A stretch of DNA of 14,544 nucleotides from Desulfobacterales bacterium (GCA_020345785.1 CP070771.1:6251707-6266250), one strand, 5' to 3'; positions 1-7,755 are shown, numbered from the stretch's first letter. A program made the numbers and translations. The notes: generated by a model from the sequence alone, not told the origin.

Positions 1-252
1 CTCCAGATTCATGGACGCGCTGTTGATAACATGTGTCTGTGTCCGCACCCATTTGAGCAAAACCTCAGGCACCAGTGAGCCCGCATAGACCACCACATCT
101 GCCGTCATTAATGCCTTCTGACCTTTTACCGTAATAAGCTCCGGATCCCCCGGACCGGCGCCGACGAATAGAACGGGGTTATTGAAGTCGGAATGCGGAA
201 TGCGGAATGCGGAATTGTCGGATAGCTCTTCTTTTTTTTGTTTTTTCGACAT
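1..252 (-). CDS. cbiF: Cobalt-precorrin-4 C11-methyltransferase, 5' part only
   Basis: This is the N-terminal 84 residues of a gene that leaves the window at base 1. After a low-complexity start the protein reads [20 protein letters not shown], the SAM-binding GxGPGDPxLIT loop of the corrin methyltransferases, then [12 protein letters not shown] and a stretch ending NSASMNLE. The YAGSLV and SAxMxLE motifs are typical of CbiF/CobM, which methylates C11 of precorrin-4. The first 23 or so residues ([10 protein letters not shown], then [11 protein letters not shown]) are not family-like: they come from A-runs (positions 232-246) and a 7-bp tandem repeat (191-217). The ATG at 252 is the only canonical start before the SAM loop, and no clear Shine-Dalgarno site precedes it. 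It is probably co-transcribed with cbiET although 251 bases of repeats lie between. Confidence 0.88.
   Translation of the reverse strand, partial: MSKKQKKEELSDNSAFRIPHSDFNNPVLFVGAGPGDPELITVKGQKALMTADVVVYAGSLVPEVLLKWVRTQTHVINSASMNLE
191..217. repeat. 7-bp tandem repeat inside the cbiF start
   Basis: Three exact copies of GAATGCG (191-197, 198-204, 205-211) are followed by a partial GAATTG. Read on the minus strand they encode part of the non-conserved N-terminal extension of CbiF. Because 7 is not a multiple of 3, gain or loss of one unit would shift the frame. Confidence 0.85.
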
Positions 253-503
253 GATGTTTAGATGGTTTCGAACGTTTTGATGGTTTGGATCGTTAGGAGC
301 TTTTCGATCGTCCAATTTGCTAAGACTGCAAATAGCTCTGCGTTCCTAATAAACTCAGTCCTCAGTCCTCAAACCTCAGTCCTTTTACTTTCCCCTATAC
401 GTCATACCCCTTGCCCTATTCCCGCACCTCGCAACACGCAACCCGCAACGCCTTTTTCCACCTTCCAACTTCCGACTTCCATTCACTTCCGCATTCCGAA
501 ATC
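253..503. repeat. Gap between cbiET and cbiF made of degenerate phrase repeats
   Basis: No gene is visible in this 251-base gap. It holds several unrelated short tandem phrases. Around 353-382 a 7-bp CCTCAGT unit recurs four times (ACTCAGT CCTCAGT CCTCAAA CCTCAGT). Around 430-452 a CGCAAC(A/C/G) unit recurs three times. From 458 into the end of cbiET at about 524 runs an ACTTCC/ATTCCG/AATCC(C)GAA series. The small open frames here are shadows of this low-complexity DNA. No terminator or promoter is evident, so I infer read-through from cbiET into cbiF. Confidence 0.7.
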
Positions 504-1721
504 CTAAATCCGAAATCCCGAAATGATCCACACCGGATTTTGCGCTTCCAGTCTCTCGGCCCAGGGCATTCGGCGGCTGCGGTTTATCTGAACCTGGACA
601 ACATCCGTTGTAAAGCCGAGGGCGGTTAAGGTTGCCGTTACCGCTTGAATATTCGGCATCAAAACGGTATTAATGACAACCCGACCGTCATGTTTGAGAT
701 AAGAGACCGCGCCGGTGATGATTGCCTTCAGCGCTTTGCCGCCCCCGCCGATAAATATCCGGTCGGGTTTGGGCAGTTGCGCCAAGCCATCCGGAACTGA
801 CGCCTCGAGAATCTCTAAATTGACAATTCCAAATCGCCCTTTGTTGATTTCTATCTGTTTGATTCTCTTCGGGTTTTTTTCCACGGCAAAAACTTTTCCC
901 CTATTGACGAGCAGCGATGCTTCGACGGAAACCGAGCCGCTGCCTGCGCCGAGGTCCCACAATATATGATGCGGCAAAAGCCGAAGCTTCGCCAGGGTTA
1001 TGGCTCTGATCTCCGATTTGGTAATAAGTCCCCGCTCATGGGCATAGCATTGGTCCGGTATCCCGAGATGCGGCGGTTGCTTGGCCGGCTGATCCTGGAT
1101 ACATCTTTTGATGATGACCAGATTGGGTTCTGCAAACGTCATTGCGGCGGCCTGGGCCGGACGGTACCAGTTGACATGCTCGTTGGCGGTCCCCAGAGAT
1201 TCGAGAACGCAAATCTTAAAATTTACCCAATTTTCTCGCACGAGCCGTTTTGCTATCCAGGCTGGATTCCTGGATGGGTCGGTCAATACGGCAACGACAT
1301 TTTCTTCATCCAGAGCTTTAAACAACTCACGTTCACTTTTGCGGCCGTGCAGGCTCACCACGCGGACCTTGTTCCAAGGTTCTTTGATACGGGCAAAAGC
1401 GGCGGCGATTGATGATATATTGGGATAAATAACGACATTGTCAGGCCCCAGAGCGCTTACCAGGATCGAGCCGATGCCGAAAAAAAGCGGATCACCGGAG
1501 GCCAGCACCACTATGGATCGGGTTGCCATGCTTTCTTTAATGAAGTCCACGGCTTCATGGATATTTTTATCGATGATCTTTTTGCCGGCAGTGCTGTCTT
1601 TGAAATAATCCAGCAGACGCTTGCCGCCGACCAGAATATCTGCTTCCTTGATTATTTGCAGATGCCGGCCGGTCAGGTCCTCCGGCGAAAGCCCCATGCC
1701 GATGACGGCGACCGGTTTCAA
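504..1721 (-). CDS. cobL: Precorrin-6Y C5,15-methyltransferase (decarboxylating), CbiE-CbiT fusion
   Basis: A 405-residue fusion that methylates C5 and C15 of the corrin ring and decarboxylates the C12 acetate. Residues 1 to about 205 are the CbiE tetrapyrrole methylase (IGMGLSPEDLTG near residue 7, then ASGDPLFFGIG near 74). Residues from about 230 to the end are the CbiT Rossmann methyltransferase, with motif I DLGAGSGSVSVEA at 256-268 and FAVEKNPKRI following. The length is normal for CobL. Translation starts at TTG (1719-1721), supported by a strong GGGAGG site about seven bases upstream in the right frame. The last codons (SGFRI, TAG) lie in a repetitive GGATTTCGGATTTAGG stretch, so the C-terminus appears to run into the phrase repeat of the following gap. 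The gene follows cbiD closely (stop at 1737) in one operon. Confidence 0.95.
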   Translation of the reverse strand: MKPVAVIGMGLSPEDLTGRHLQIIKEADILVGGKRLLDYFKDSTAGKKIIDKNIHEAVDFIKESMATRSIVVLASGDPLFFGIGSILVSALGPDNVVIYPNISSIAAAFARIKEPWNKVRVVSLHGRKSERELFKALDEENVVAVLTDPSRNPAWIAKRLVRENWVNFKICVLESLGTANEHVNWYRPAQAAAMTFAEPNLVIIKRCIQDQPAKQPPHLGIPDQCYAHERGLITKSEIRAITLAKLRLLPHHILWDLGAGSGSVSVEASLLVNRGKVFAVEKNPKRIKQIEINKGRFGIVNLEILEASVPDGLAQLPKPDRIFIGGGGKALKAIITGAVSYLKHDGRVVINTVLMPNIQAVTATLTALGFTTDVVQVQINRSRRMPWAERLEAQNPVWIISGFRI

Positions 1722-1736
1722 TTTATTACCTCCCTC

Positions 1737-2879
1737 TTATTTTGACCTATTATGGAAATCGTTGGGTTGTTGATTTCGTTGTTCTGAATCAAAGAAAATA
1801 TTTCCTTTATAATCAAAGATTACACTGCGAATCTTTAAATCATCGCCTGTGAAAACCTGCGCCGCCTTTACAATCCGGCGGCCCACGTGAGAAATAACTT
1901 CCGGACACTGTTTTCGAATCAGATCAAAGGCCTGCCGCGCCGTATTGGCTGATGAAACAGTTTCTGAAATTTTCTCGTCATTTGTAATTGCATGCGTCCA
2001 CTCGGCAAGTTTATTCATGGTCATCTCTGATTTGGCGGCATGCGTGTGCGGTGCGCCCCGGGCCATTTTCAAGGCCTTGCCGAAAAAAACGGCCAGCGTA
2101 ATGTGGCCAAAGCCTCTTTTTGAAGCCGATGCCAGAGACGCTTTAAAAAAATCACCTATCTGAATAAAGGCCTCCTGCGGCAGCTGCGGCCAATGCGTCT
2201 GGGCAAAGCGCTCGCTGCGGCGCCCGGTGGTCAGGACCACCCGGTCGCATCCTGTTGCACGGGCCACCGACAGGGCGGATTCAATGGTGGCGATAAATGC
2301 ATCGTGGGACATGGGCCGCACGATTCCGGTGGTTCCCAGTATCGATATGCCTCCCAGGATACCCAACCTGGCATTCAACGTTTTTTCAGCCAGTTTTTCG
2401 CCCTGCGGTGCGAATATTTCGGCGCTTACGATACCAGACTGACGGTTCGCTCCCAGCACCTCTTCTATGGCGCCGGTAATCATTTTGCGGGGACCGGGAT
2501 TAATCGCCGGTTGTCCCGGTTCAACTTCAAGCCCCGGTTTGGTGACACGGCCGACGCCCTCGCCGCCGCTGATTATTACCCGCGCAGCCGTATCCGGTCC
2601 TTGTCCGGCGCTGAATTCCTTAAACGTCACCCGGGCGCCGATTTCGGCTCTGTGGGTCACGTCCGGGTCATCGCCGGCATCCTTGATGACACTGCAAACG
2701 GCCCTGCCCTTTTCCTCCAGCCAACACACGTGAACCGGGATCATGATGTCGTCGCCGGTCAACAGCCGGATTCGGACTTCAGCGGGTTGTCTGCCTTCCA
2801 GAATCAAGCGCAGTGCCCCCTTCGTGGCTGCCGCCGCCGCTGTGCCGGTCGTAAATCCCGTGCGAAGTCTTTTTTTCAT
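1737..2879 (-). CDS. cbiD: Cobalt-precorrin-5B C1-methyltransferase
   Basis: CbiD methylates C1 in the oxygen-independent B12 pathway and is a marker for that route. The N-terminus LRTGFTTGTAAAAATKGAL matches the family's RTG(Y/F)TTGT(C/A)AAAA signature. Further family-like stretches are GDDIMIPV, the glycine-rich GEGVGRVTKPGLEV and GGISILGTTGIV. I prefer the ATG at 2879 (MKKRLRTG) because the signature starts a few residues later and GGGGA lies just before it. An ATG at 2909 adds ten residues (MSREGGIWGL) and would overlap the upstream gene by 11 bases. That start is possible, but its nearest purine-rich site is about 13 bases away. Either way the gene is tightly coupled to its neighbours, 15 bases before cbiET. 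Confidence 0.95.
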   Translation of the reverse strand: MKKRLRTGFTTGTAAAAATKGALRLILEGRQPAEVRIRLLTGDDIMIPVHVCWLEEKGRAVCSVIKDAGDDPDVTHRAEIGARVTFKEFSAGQGPDTAARVIISGGEGVGRVTKPGLEVEPGQPAINPGPRKMITGAIEEVLGANRQSGIVSAEIFAPQGEKLAEKTLNARLGILGGISILGTTGIVRPMSHDAFIATIESALSVARATGCDRVVLTTGRRSERFAQTHWPQLPQEAFIQIGDFFKASLASASKRGFGHITLAVFFGKALKMARGAPHTHAAKSEMTMNKLAEWTHAITNDEKISETVSSANTARQAFDLIRKQCPEVISHVGRRIVKAAQVFTGDDLKIRSVIFDYKGNIFFDSEQRNQQPNDFHNRSK

Positions 2880-2898
2880 CAGTCCCCAAATCCCGCCT

Positions 2899-3954
2899 TC
2901 ACGCGACATGGTAGTAAATTATTCCCACCGCAATAATACTCAGCACACGAAACCCCTGCCCCAAGAATAAGATCTCGGTCCCCATTTTGGGCGAATAAAT
3001 ACCGATATATCGAGGCAGCTGGTGGCGCAGGGCGCGCACGGGAAAGGCCAGAATATTCCCGATCAGCAAGGCAACGACCGTCTGTTTAACCGTGAGTATG
3101 CCCGCTTCCAGCAAGGCCCCGGCGGCGGCAAAACCGGATGTAAATTCAGCGGTAAAACTTAGGATAATTACCGACAGGGATTCCATCGGCATAAAGGTTG
3201 TGACGACGAAACCGGTCAGAGCTTCGCGCAGCAGTCGGAACATACCCATGGCGTTCAACACAAAAACCAATACATATATCGGCACCACATATAGGGTGAT
3301 TCGTGATAGTCGACCGGGTAGACGCGCTTTAATCCGCGGCCAAATTTCTTTGAATTGGCCGGCTGTGCCACGCTCGGTCTGTGAAACTGCATCCGTCACC
3401 TCACCATTAGATGCCGGCAGTCGAAAATGGCCGTAAACCAGAAACAACATTGTGCGCAAAACAACCGCCAGGAAGGTGATAAAAAAATACATCGCTCCGG
3501 CCAAACCGGTCAGCGGAATAACGATAAAAAAAGTTGTCGGCAAATGCAGAAAGAAAGCCGGCATTTGATTGACAAAATTAGATAAATACAACTGGCTGCG
3601 CGTGATTTTACCTTCTTTAAAAAAATCCAGCAGCATTGCATTGGCGCTGACACCGGAGAAAAAGGCGGCGGTAAACGCTGCACTGCAATGGTTGCCGAGA
3701 TGACCGAACCTGAACATCGGTCGTGCCAGCACGGCCAATGTCTTGGTCCAACCCGCAGCCTCGATGATTTGTCCGACAAGAAGCCCGATTGTAATGAAGA
3801 TCATCAGCCGTGTCAGGGGCCAAAGAAGTCTGGTAATGATTTGCTGTGCCTTAACTTCAGGGATCAGTATCAGACCGCAAATGAGAATGATGCCGGATAT
3901 CGTCAGCGAAACGAGCATCGAGTGGTAAGCGGATTTATCCTTCTGTCCGGTCAT
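2899..3954 (-). CDS. Gate-domain (nucleoside-recognition-type) membrane protein in the B12 operon
   Basis: A 351-residue integral membrane protein with about eight hydrophobic segments (roughly 13-31, 45-65, 90-110, 134-150, 155-173, 218-238, 255-285, 328-348) and a polar loop at about 180-210. FFSGVSANAMLLDFFKEGKI followed by NFVNQMPAFFLHLP resembles the Gate/nucleoside-recognition domain (PF07670) also found in spore maturation proteins and in the FeoB channel. Function is not known from sequence. Its start overlaps the end of cbiL by 20 bases and its stop lies next to the cbiD start, so it is translated as part of the operon. By inference it may move cobalt, a corrinoid or another B12-related solute. 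The family assignment rests on motif resemblance only, and the name 'nucleoside recognition' should not be read as a demonstrated substrate. Confidence 0.75.
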   Translation of the reverse strand: MTGQKDKSAYHSMLVSLTISGIILICGLILIPEVKAQQIITRLLWPLTRLMIFITIGLLVGQIIEAAGWTKTLAVLARPMFRFGHLGNHCSAAFTAAFFSGVSANAMLLDFFKEGKITRSQLYLSNFVNQMPAFFLHLPTTFFIVIPLTGLAGAMYFFITFLAVVLRTMLFLVYGHFRLPASNGEVTDAVSQTERGTAGQFKEIWPRIKARLPGRLSRITLYVVPIYVLVFVLNAMGMFRLLREALTGFVVTTFMPMESLSVIILSFTAEFTSGFAAAGALLEAGILTVKQTVVALLIGNILAFPVRALRHQLPRYIGIYSPKMGTEILFLGQGFRVLSIIAVGIIYYHVA

Positions 3955-4672
3955 TTTTTAAATTTTGTTTCGCAATGATTAACGTCCAGTAGTCCGGCTT
4001 TCGTTTGCTCAGCTCTTCGATATCCGGAACAATTTCTTCATTCGGATGACCACAGTTCTTGACGCCCACGCAGCTTGCGTACATGCCGATTTCCTCAATA
4101 GCGCCCTTGATGTCTTTGACGTTGCGATATGCCTTCAAAAAGACGATGTTTTCCGGTTTGGTGGTCAGTTCCCGCAACCGGTCGCCGCCTTTGGCGCCGG
4201 ATACCACCATGAGCGATTCTTCGCCTTCCACCAGCGGTGTGTTCAATCTTGCAGCAGCTGCCTGGTAGGAAGTGATGCCCGGAACGGTGACAATCATAAT
4301 ATGCGGTGCAATCACCTGAACATAGCGTGCAATGTAACCATAGGTGGAGTATGTCAGGGAATCCCCCAGCGTTAAAAACGCTGCGTTATTGCCTCTTTCG
4401 AGCTCCTCAATGATTATCCGGGCATTGGCAAGCCAGGCCTTGCGGGTTTCATCCTTGTCGCGGGTCATCGGGAAGCGGAGCATTTTCACCGCAGTGCTTT
4501 CCGGAATGTGCCGTTTGGCAATGTTTACCGCCAGACTGTGGTGATTCTTGGTGGATGCGGCTGCAAAAACAGTTTCTACCCGGCTCAAAATTTTTGCCGC
4601 CTTGATAGTGATCAAATCAGGATCACCCGGTCCAACACCGATTCCATAGAGGATTCCGGTCTTTTTGCTCAT
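3935..4672 (-). CDS. cbiL: Cobalt-precorrin-2 C20-methyltransferase
   Basis: A 245-residue SAM-dependent methyltransferase that adds the C20 methyl group to (cobalt-)precorrin-2, the first step into the corrin branch. YGIGVGPGDPDLITIKAAKI (residues about 9-28) is the SAM loop. FPMTRDKDETRKAW at about 67-80 and LTLGDSLTYSTYGYI at about 99-113 are typical of CbiL/CobI. The length is that of the family. The ATG at 4672 has GGGGA about six bases upstream. It lies 26 bases after cbiC and overlaps the Gate-protein gene, inside the B12 operon. The cobI name is equally applicable; cbiL is used because the pathway here looks anaerobic. Confidence 0.94.
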   Translation of the reverse strand: MSKKTGILYGIGVGPGDPDLITIKAAKILSRVETVFAAASTKNHHSLAVNIAKRHIPESTAVKMLRFPMTRDKDETRKAWLANARIIIEELERGNNAAFLTLGDSLTYSTYGYIARYVQVIAPHIMIVTVPGITSYQAAAARLNTPLVEGEESLMVVSGAKGGDRLRELTTKPENIVFLKAYRNVKDIKGAIEEIGMYASCVGVKNCGHPNEEIVPDIEELSKRKPDYWTLIIAKQNLKNDRTEG

Positions 4673-4698
4673 GATGTCCCCAGTTACGTTAAGATCGT

Positions 4699-5316
4699 TT
4701 AGTTTGCTTCCTTTGCCAGAATCGCCAGCGCATTGACCACGCTGGCCGCCACATTTGAGCCGCCTTTGCGGCCCACGTTGGAGATAAAAGAATATCCTGT
4801 TTCTATCAGGGCTGCCTTTGACTCGGCGGCGTTTACAAAACCCACCGGCAAACCGACAATCAGCGCCGGCCGGGCTTTTTTTTCATTGACCAGTTCGATC
4901 AGACGCAGCAACGCCGTGGGTGCGTTGCCAACGACGTAAATACCGTCCTCCATATCCGCCACTGCCGCATCCACTGCAACGCTGGCGCGAGTGGTGCCGT
5001 TTGTTTTCGCTTTGGCATGTACCAGGGGATCATTCATATAGCATTTCACCGCCGCACCGAATTGTGCCAGATCTTTTGTTCGAATCCCGGCCCGGGCCAT
5101 GTTGGTATCGGTAATCACCATCTTGCCCTGCCGGATTGCTCCGATCCCGGCCGCTATGGCCCCGGGGTGGAAACGCACCATTTCCTTGAAATCAAAATCG
5201 GCCGTGGTGTGGATCATGCGCCGGACAATGGCCCATTGCTGCTCGCTGAAATGATGTGTGCCTGCCTCGCGGTCAATGATCTCAAAACTTGTCCGTTCTA
5301 TGTCATCGGGTTGCAT
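4699..5316 (-). CDS. cbiC: Cobalt-precorrin-8 methylmutase
   Basis: A 205-residue enzyme that moves the methyl group from C11 to C12, giving cobyrinate. Family hallmarks are SFEIIDREAG at about 10-19, VRRMIHTTADFDF at about 31-43 (the histidine matches the proposed catalytic residue), FHPGAIAAGIGAIRQG at about 49-64, ITDTNMARAGI at about 68-78, and GLPVGFVNAAESKAAL near 154-169. The length is normal. The ATG at 5316 overlaps the last 14 bases of cbiA and is preceded by AAAGGGAAAAATTC, whose GGGA is suitably spaced, so the two genes are probably translationally coupled. Confidence 0.95.
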   Translation of the reverse strand: MQPDDIERTSFEIIDREAGTHHFSEQQWAIVRRMIHTTADFDFKEMVRFHPGAIAAGIGAIRQGKMVITDTNMARAGIRTKDLAQFGAAVKCYMNDPLVHAKAKTNGTTRASVAVDAAVADMEDGIYVVGNAPTALLRLIELVNEKKARPALIVGLPVGFVNAAESKAALIETGYSFISNVGRKGGSNVAASVVNALAILAKEAN

Positions 5317-6697
5317 GAATTTTTCCCTTTCTGCGGCGGTACTTCAGACAATTATTTACAAACTGAGCGGCCGCCTCTGGTTGACTGCCGAAATGCAGGT
5401 GATTGTAACTTCCCAGTGTATTTTCAACTACGTAGCCGTCCGGTGGTTTTTCCATTCCGGTTCTATCCGCGATTCGATACGCTGTTTTTACTTCCGACGA
5501 CAATCGACTCATTTCCGAATAGTGGAATTCGTGCCCCCGAATGGTCAGGCCGGTGTTTCCGATCACGGTATTGCGGTTCAGGGTGATTTCGCGATAGCCA
5601 AGCGCTTTGAGGCGCGGGAACATTTTGACCGCAAACGGGAAGCAGCCGGCCATCGGATAACACCTGCCCTTGGGGTCGATCAATTCCTCGCACAGATACA
5701 TGAAACCGCCGCATTCCCCGTAAATCGGCATACCGCTCCGGCTTTGCGCTTTGATCCCCTCGCGCATCGAATAATTTCCGGCCAGCTTTTCTGCAAATAG
5801 TTCCGGATATCCTCCTCCTAAATAGATCCCATCAATATCGTGCGGCAGCGGATTATTCACCATCGGTGAAAAGGTGACGATTTCAGCCCCGTGCGTTTCC
5901 AGCAATTCAAGGTTGTCCGGATAATAAAAACAGAAGGCATTGTCGCGGGCCACCGCAATGCGCACGGTTTTCTCGCGCGGTTTGACCGGTTCCTCGCTTC
6001 GGACCGGCAGGTTAATTTCACTCAAACTGTCCAGGAGCAAATCCAGATCGATGTTCTCTTCGATGAGATCGGCCAGGCGTTCGACGGTATCCCGGCCAAG
6101 GGGGTAATCCTCGCGCGTGACAAGTCCCAGGTGTCTTTCCGGCATTGCGAGATCGGGGTTGCGGGTGATCCCTCCCAGACAGGGCATTTTGATCTTTTCC
6201 CGCACGCCCTCCCGCAAATATTGCAGGTGCCGGCGGCTGCCCAGATTGTTGAATATCACGCCGGCATAGTGCAGCCGCGGATCGAAATGCTCGAATCCCA
6301 TGACAACCGCGGCGGCACTGCGGGCCATACTCGCGGCATCCACCACCAAAATCACCGGCAATCCCAACCACTTGGCCATCTGGGCGGTTGAGCCAACCTC
6401 TGTTTTACCGTCGTAACCGTCGAAAAGCCCCATGACGCCTTCCACAACGGCCACGTCCGTGTCCGCTAGCCTCCCGTAAAAGCACTGCAAATTATAATCT
6501 CGCGACAACATCCAGCCGTCCAGGTTTCGGCTCTGATTGCCGGCAATTCGGGTGTGATGGCCGGGATCGATGAAATCCGGTCCGACTTTAAATGGGGCGG
6601 CTCGCAAACCGCGTCGGGTCAACGCTGCCAGAAAGCCCAGGGTCACCGTCGTTTTCCCGCAGCCGCTCTTGGTGCCGGCGATGACGAATCCTTTGAT
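5303..6697 (-). CDS. cbiA: Cobyrinate a,c-diamide synthase with non-canonical start
   Basis: CbiA uses ATP and glutamine to amidate side chains a and c of cobyrinate. The open frame encodes the N-terminal P-loop AGTKSGCGKTT (residues 7-17 from the proposed start), then FKVGPDFIDPGHH, DGWMLSRD, VEGVMGLFDGYDGKT, and a C-terminal glutamine amidotransferase-like domain with GGGYPELFA, IYGECGGFMYL (nucleophilic Cys) and GHEFHYS. The oddity is the start. The first ATG, GTG or TTG in frame is the GTG at 6646, which lies after the P-loop; upstream there is a TGA at 6722-6724 and no canonical start between. A strong AGGGAGG site (6703-6709) stands five bases before ATC AAA GGA TTC, where the family usually has ATG AAA GG. 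I therefore place the start at ATC 6697, giving 464 residues; ATT at 6700 is the alternative. The true base may be ATG if this position is a sequencing or assembly error. Confidence 0.9.
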   Translation of the reverse strand: MKGFVIAGTKSGCGKTTVTLGFLAALTRRGLRAAPFKVGPDFIDPGHHTRIAGNQSRNLDGWMLSRDYNLQCFYGRLADTDVAVVEGVMGLFDGYDGKTEVGSTAQMAKWLGLPVILVVDAASMARSAAAVVMGFEHFDPRLHYAGVIFNNLGSRRHLQYLREGVREKIKMPCLGGITRNPDLAMPERHLGLVTREDYPLGRDTVERLADLIEENIDLDLLLDSLSEINLPVRSEEPVKPREKTVRIAVARDNAFCFYYPDNLELLETHGAEIVTFSPMVNNPLPHDIDGIYLGGGYPELFAEKLAGNYSMREGIKAQSRSGMPIYGECGGFMYLCEELIDPKGRCYPMAGCFPFAVKMFPRLKALGYREITLNRNTVIGNTGLTIRGHEFHYSEMSRLSSEVKTAYRIADRTGMEKPPDGYVVENTLGSYNHLHFGSQPEAAAQFVNNCLKYRRRKGKIHATR

Positions 6698-6709
6698 AAT
6701 TGCCTCCCT
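6695..6709 (-). promoter_or_regulatory. Strong RBS in front of an ATC/ATT start (cbiA)
   Basis: On the minus strand AGGGAGG (6709-6703) is followed by CA, ATT (6700) and ATC (6697). The site decides the start of cbiA because the P-loop codons lie directly downstream and no ATG, GTG or TTG is available in this frame. Confidence 0.65.
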
Positions 6710-6719
6710 ATTGGCGAAT

Positions 6720-6757
6720 ATTCAATCTGCAATTTTCAATTTTCAATATTCAATCCC
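6720..6757. repeat. Phrase repeat at the btuF end / cbiA leader
   Basis: On the minus strand a GATTGAATATTGAAAATTG-type phrase with units of about 6-9 bases (ATTGAATATT, GAAAATT, GAAAATT, ATTGAATATT) covers the last codons of the binding-protein gene (GLNIEN, TGA), the short intergenic gap and the in-frame TGA before cbiA. Confidence 0.6.
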
Positions 6758-7755
6758 TTGGCCTGCCTTAAAATGGCGGTCGCTTTTTTATCAAAATCAG
6801 TTGGATAAAGAATCCGGCCGATGTGATAGATTCCTTCCAACAACCTCATGGTCGGCCGCGACACGATTTGTTCTTCGATGATGTATATCTGATCATGCCT
6901 TACGGCTTTAATGACGTGAAAGCCGGGTTCATTTTTGATCATCGAAACCGTCGGCCGGTTCATGGCGCCGCTCTGGGCCAGGAACACGTCAATCTCTGCT
7001 GCATGCGATAGGATGCGCTCTTTGCCGTAATAGGCAATATTGGTTTTTCGAACCGGTTCGGCATCCACGGCAATGTTAATGCCGCCGGCGGTTTCCAAGG
7101 CGAAAACGGCCATGGAATCCGGCGCAAAGGTTTTCATCTTGCTGTGAATGGCTTCAAAATAAACCCGCTTTTTATCGAGGCGGGCATCCGCTAAATCCTT
7201 GAAATCGGAAATTGAACGCTTAAAGCGGCTGATCAATCCGAGGGCCCGTTCCTGTTTGCCGGTCAGAATTCCGAGTATTTCCCAGTAGATGAACATATCA
7301 TCGACGGTTGCAGGCTGAAGCGAGATGACGACAATGCCTGAGGCTTCGAGCATGGCAACAAATTGAGGATAACCCCGATCAATCATCGGCCGAATCAGAA
7401 CCAGATCCGGCCGGGCGGCGATGAATTTTTCAGGGTCATCATGATAGGAAAACACGGGTTTTGACATGGCCTGCGGCGGAAAATCTTCGTGCTGCGAAAC
7501 CCCTATGATTTCATCAATCAGACCGAGAGAAAACAGGTTTTCGGTATGCGCACCGTAAAGAGAAATCACCCGCTGAAACGGCGTGCCGACAACTATTCTG
7601 CGGCCCGCCTGATCGACGATGGTATTCGGTGGTTGAAGCCCAAGCCGCCCGCCGGCGACATCGGCGTCAACGGCAGCGAATGGGTGTGCAAGCCAAATCA
7701 GCAATGTCAGAATCAGAAAAAGTTTTATGCGTGACATAAGATTTTCTATAAGCAT
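6736..7755 (-). CDS. Periplasmic corrinoid/cobalt-type ABC binding protein (BtuF-like)
   Basis: A 339-residue substrate-binding protein of the siderophore/B12 class III type. It starts with a probable signal peptide: a short charged n-region (MLIENLMSRIK), a hydrophobic core LFLILTLLIWLAHPF, and A-V-D-A before the mature part. Then come VDQAGRRIVV, PFQRVISLYGAHTENLFSLG (typical of the first lobe), IIGVSQHEDFP, and a second lobe with a helical linker. It is presumably the binding partner of the BtuC/BtuD-type proteins upstream in the operon, delivering cobalamin, cobinamide or a cobalt chelate; the ligand cannot be read from sequence. The start at 7755 has AGAGG five bases upstream; an internal ATG at 7737 (MSRIKL) is possible. 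A fold-back repeat separates it from the ATPase gene. Confidence 0.85.
   Translation of the reverse strand: MLIENLMSRIKLFLILTLLIWLAHPFAAVDADVAGGRLGLQPPNTIVDQAGRRIVVGTPFQRVISLYGAHTENLFSLGLIDEIIGVSQHEDFPPQAMSKPVFSYHDDPEKFIAARPDLVLIRPMIDRGYPQFVAMLEASGIVVISLQPATVDDMFIYWEILGILTGKQERALGLISRFKRSISDFKDLADARLDKKRVYFEAIHSKMKTFAPDSMAVFALETAGGINIAVDAEPVRKTNIAYYGKERILSHAAEIDVFLAQSGAMNRPTVSMIKNEPGFHVIKAVRHDQIYIIEEQIVSRPTMRLLEGIYHIGRILYPTDFDKKATAILRQAKGLNIEN

Noticed and set aside
253..503. CRISPR array or minisatellite
   Set aside because: The units are only about 7 bases, change from one phrase to the next, and there are no equal spacers or cas genes.
2193..2936. 247-residue plus-strand open frame
   Set aside because: It lies entirely opposite cbiD, whose protein has clear family motifs; the plus-strand translation is Arg/Gly/His/Ser-rich with no recognisable domain.
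5017..5800. Plus-strand open frames of 180-189 residues over cbiC and cbiA
   Set aside because: They are antisense shadows of two well-supported genes, with no ribosome site or family motif.
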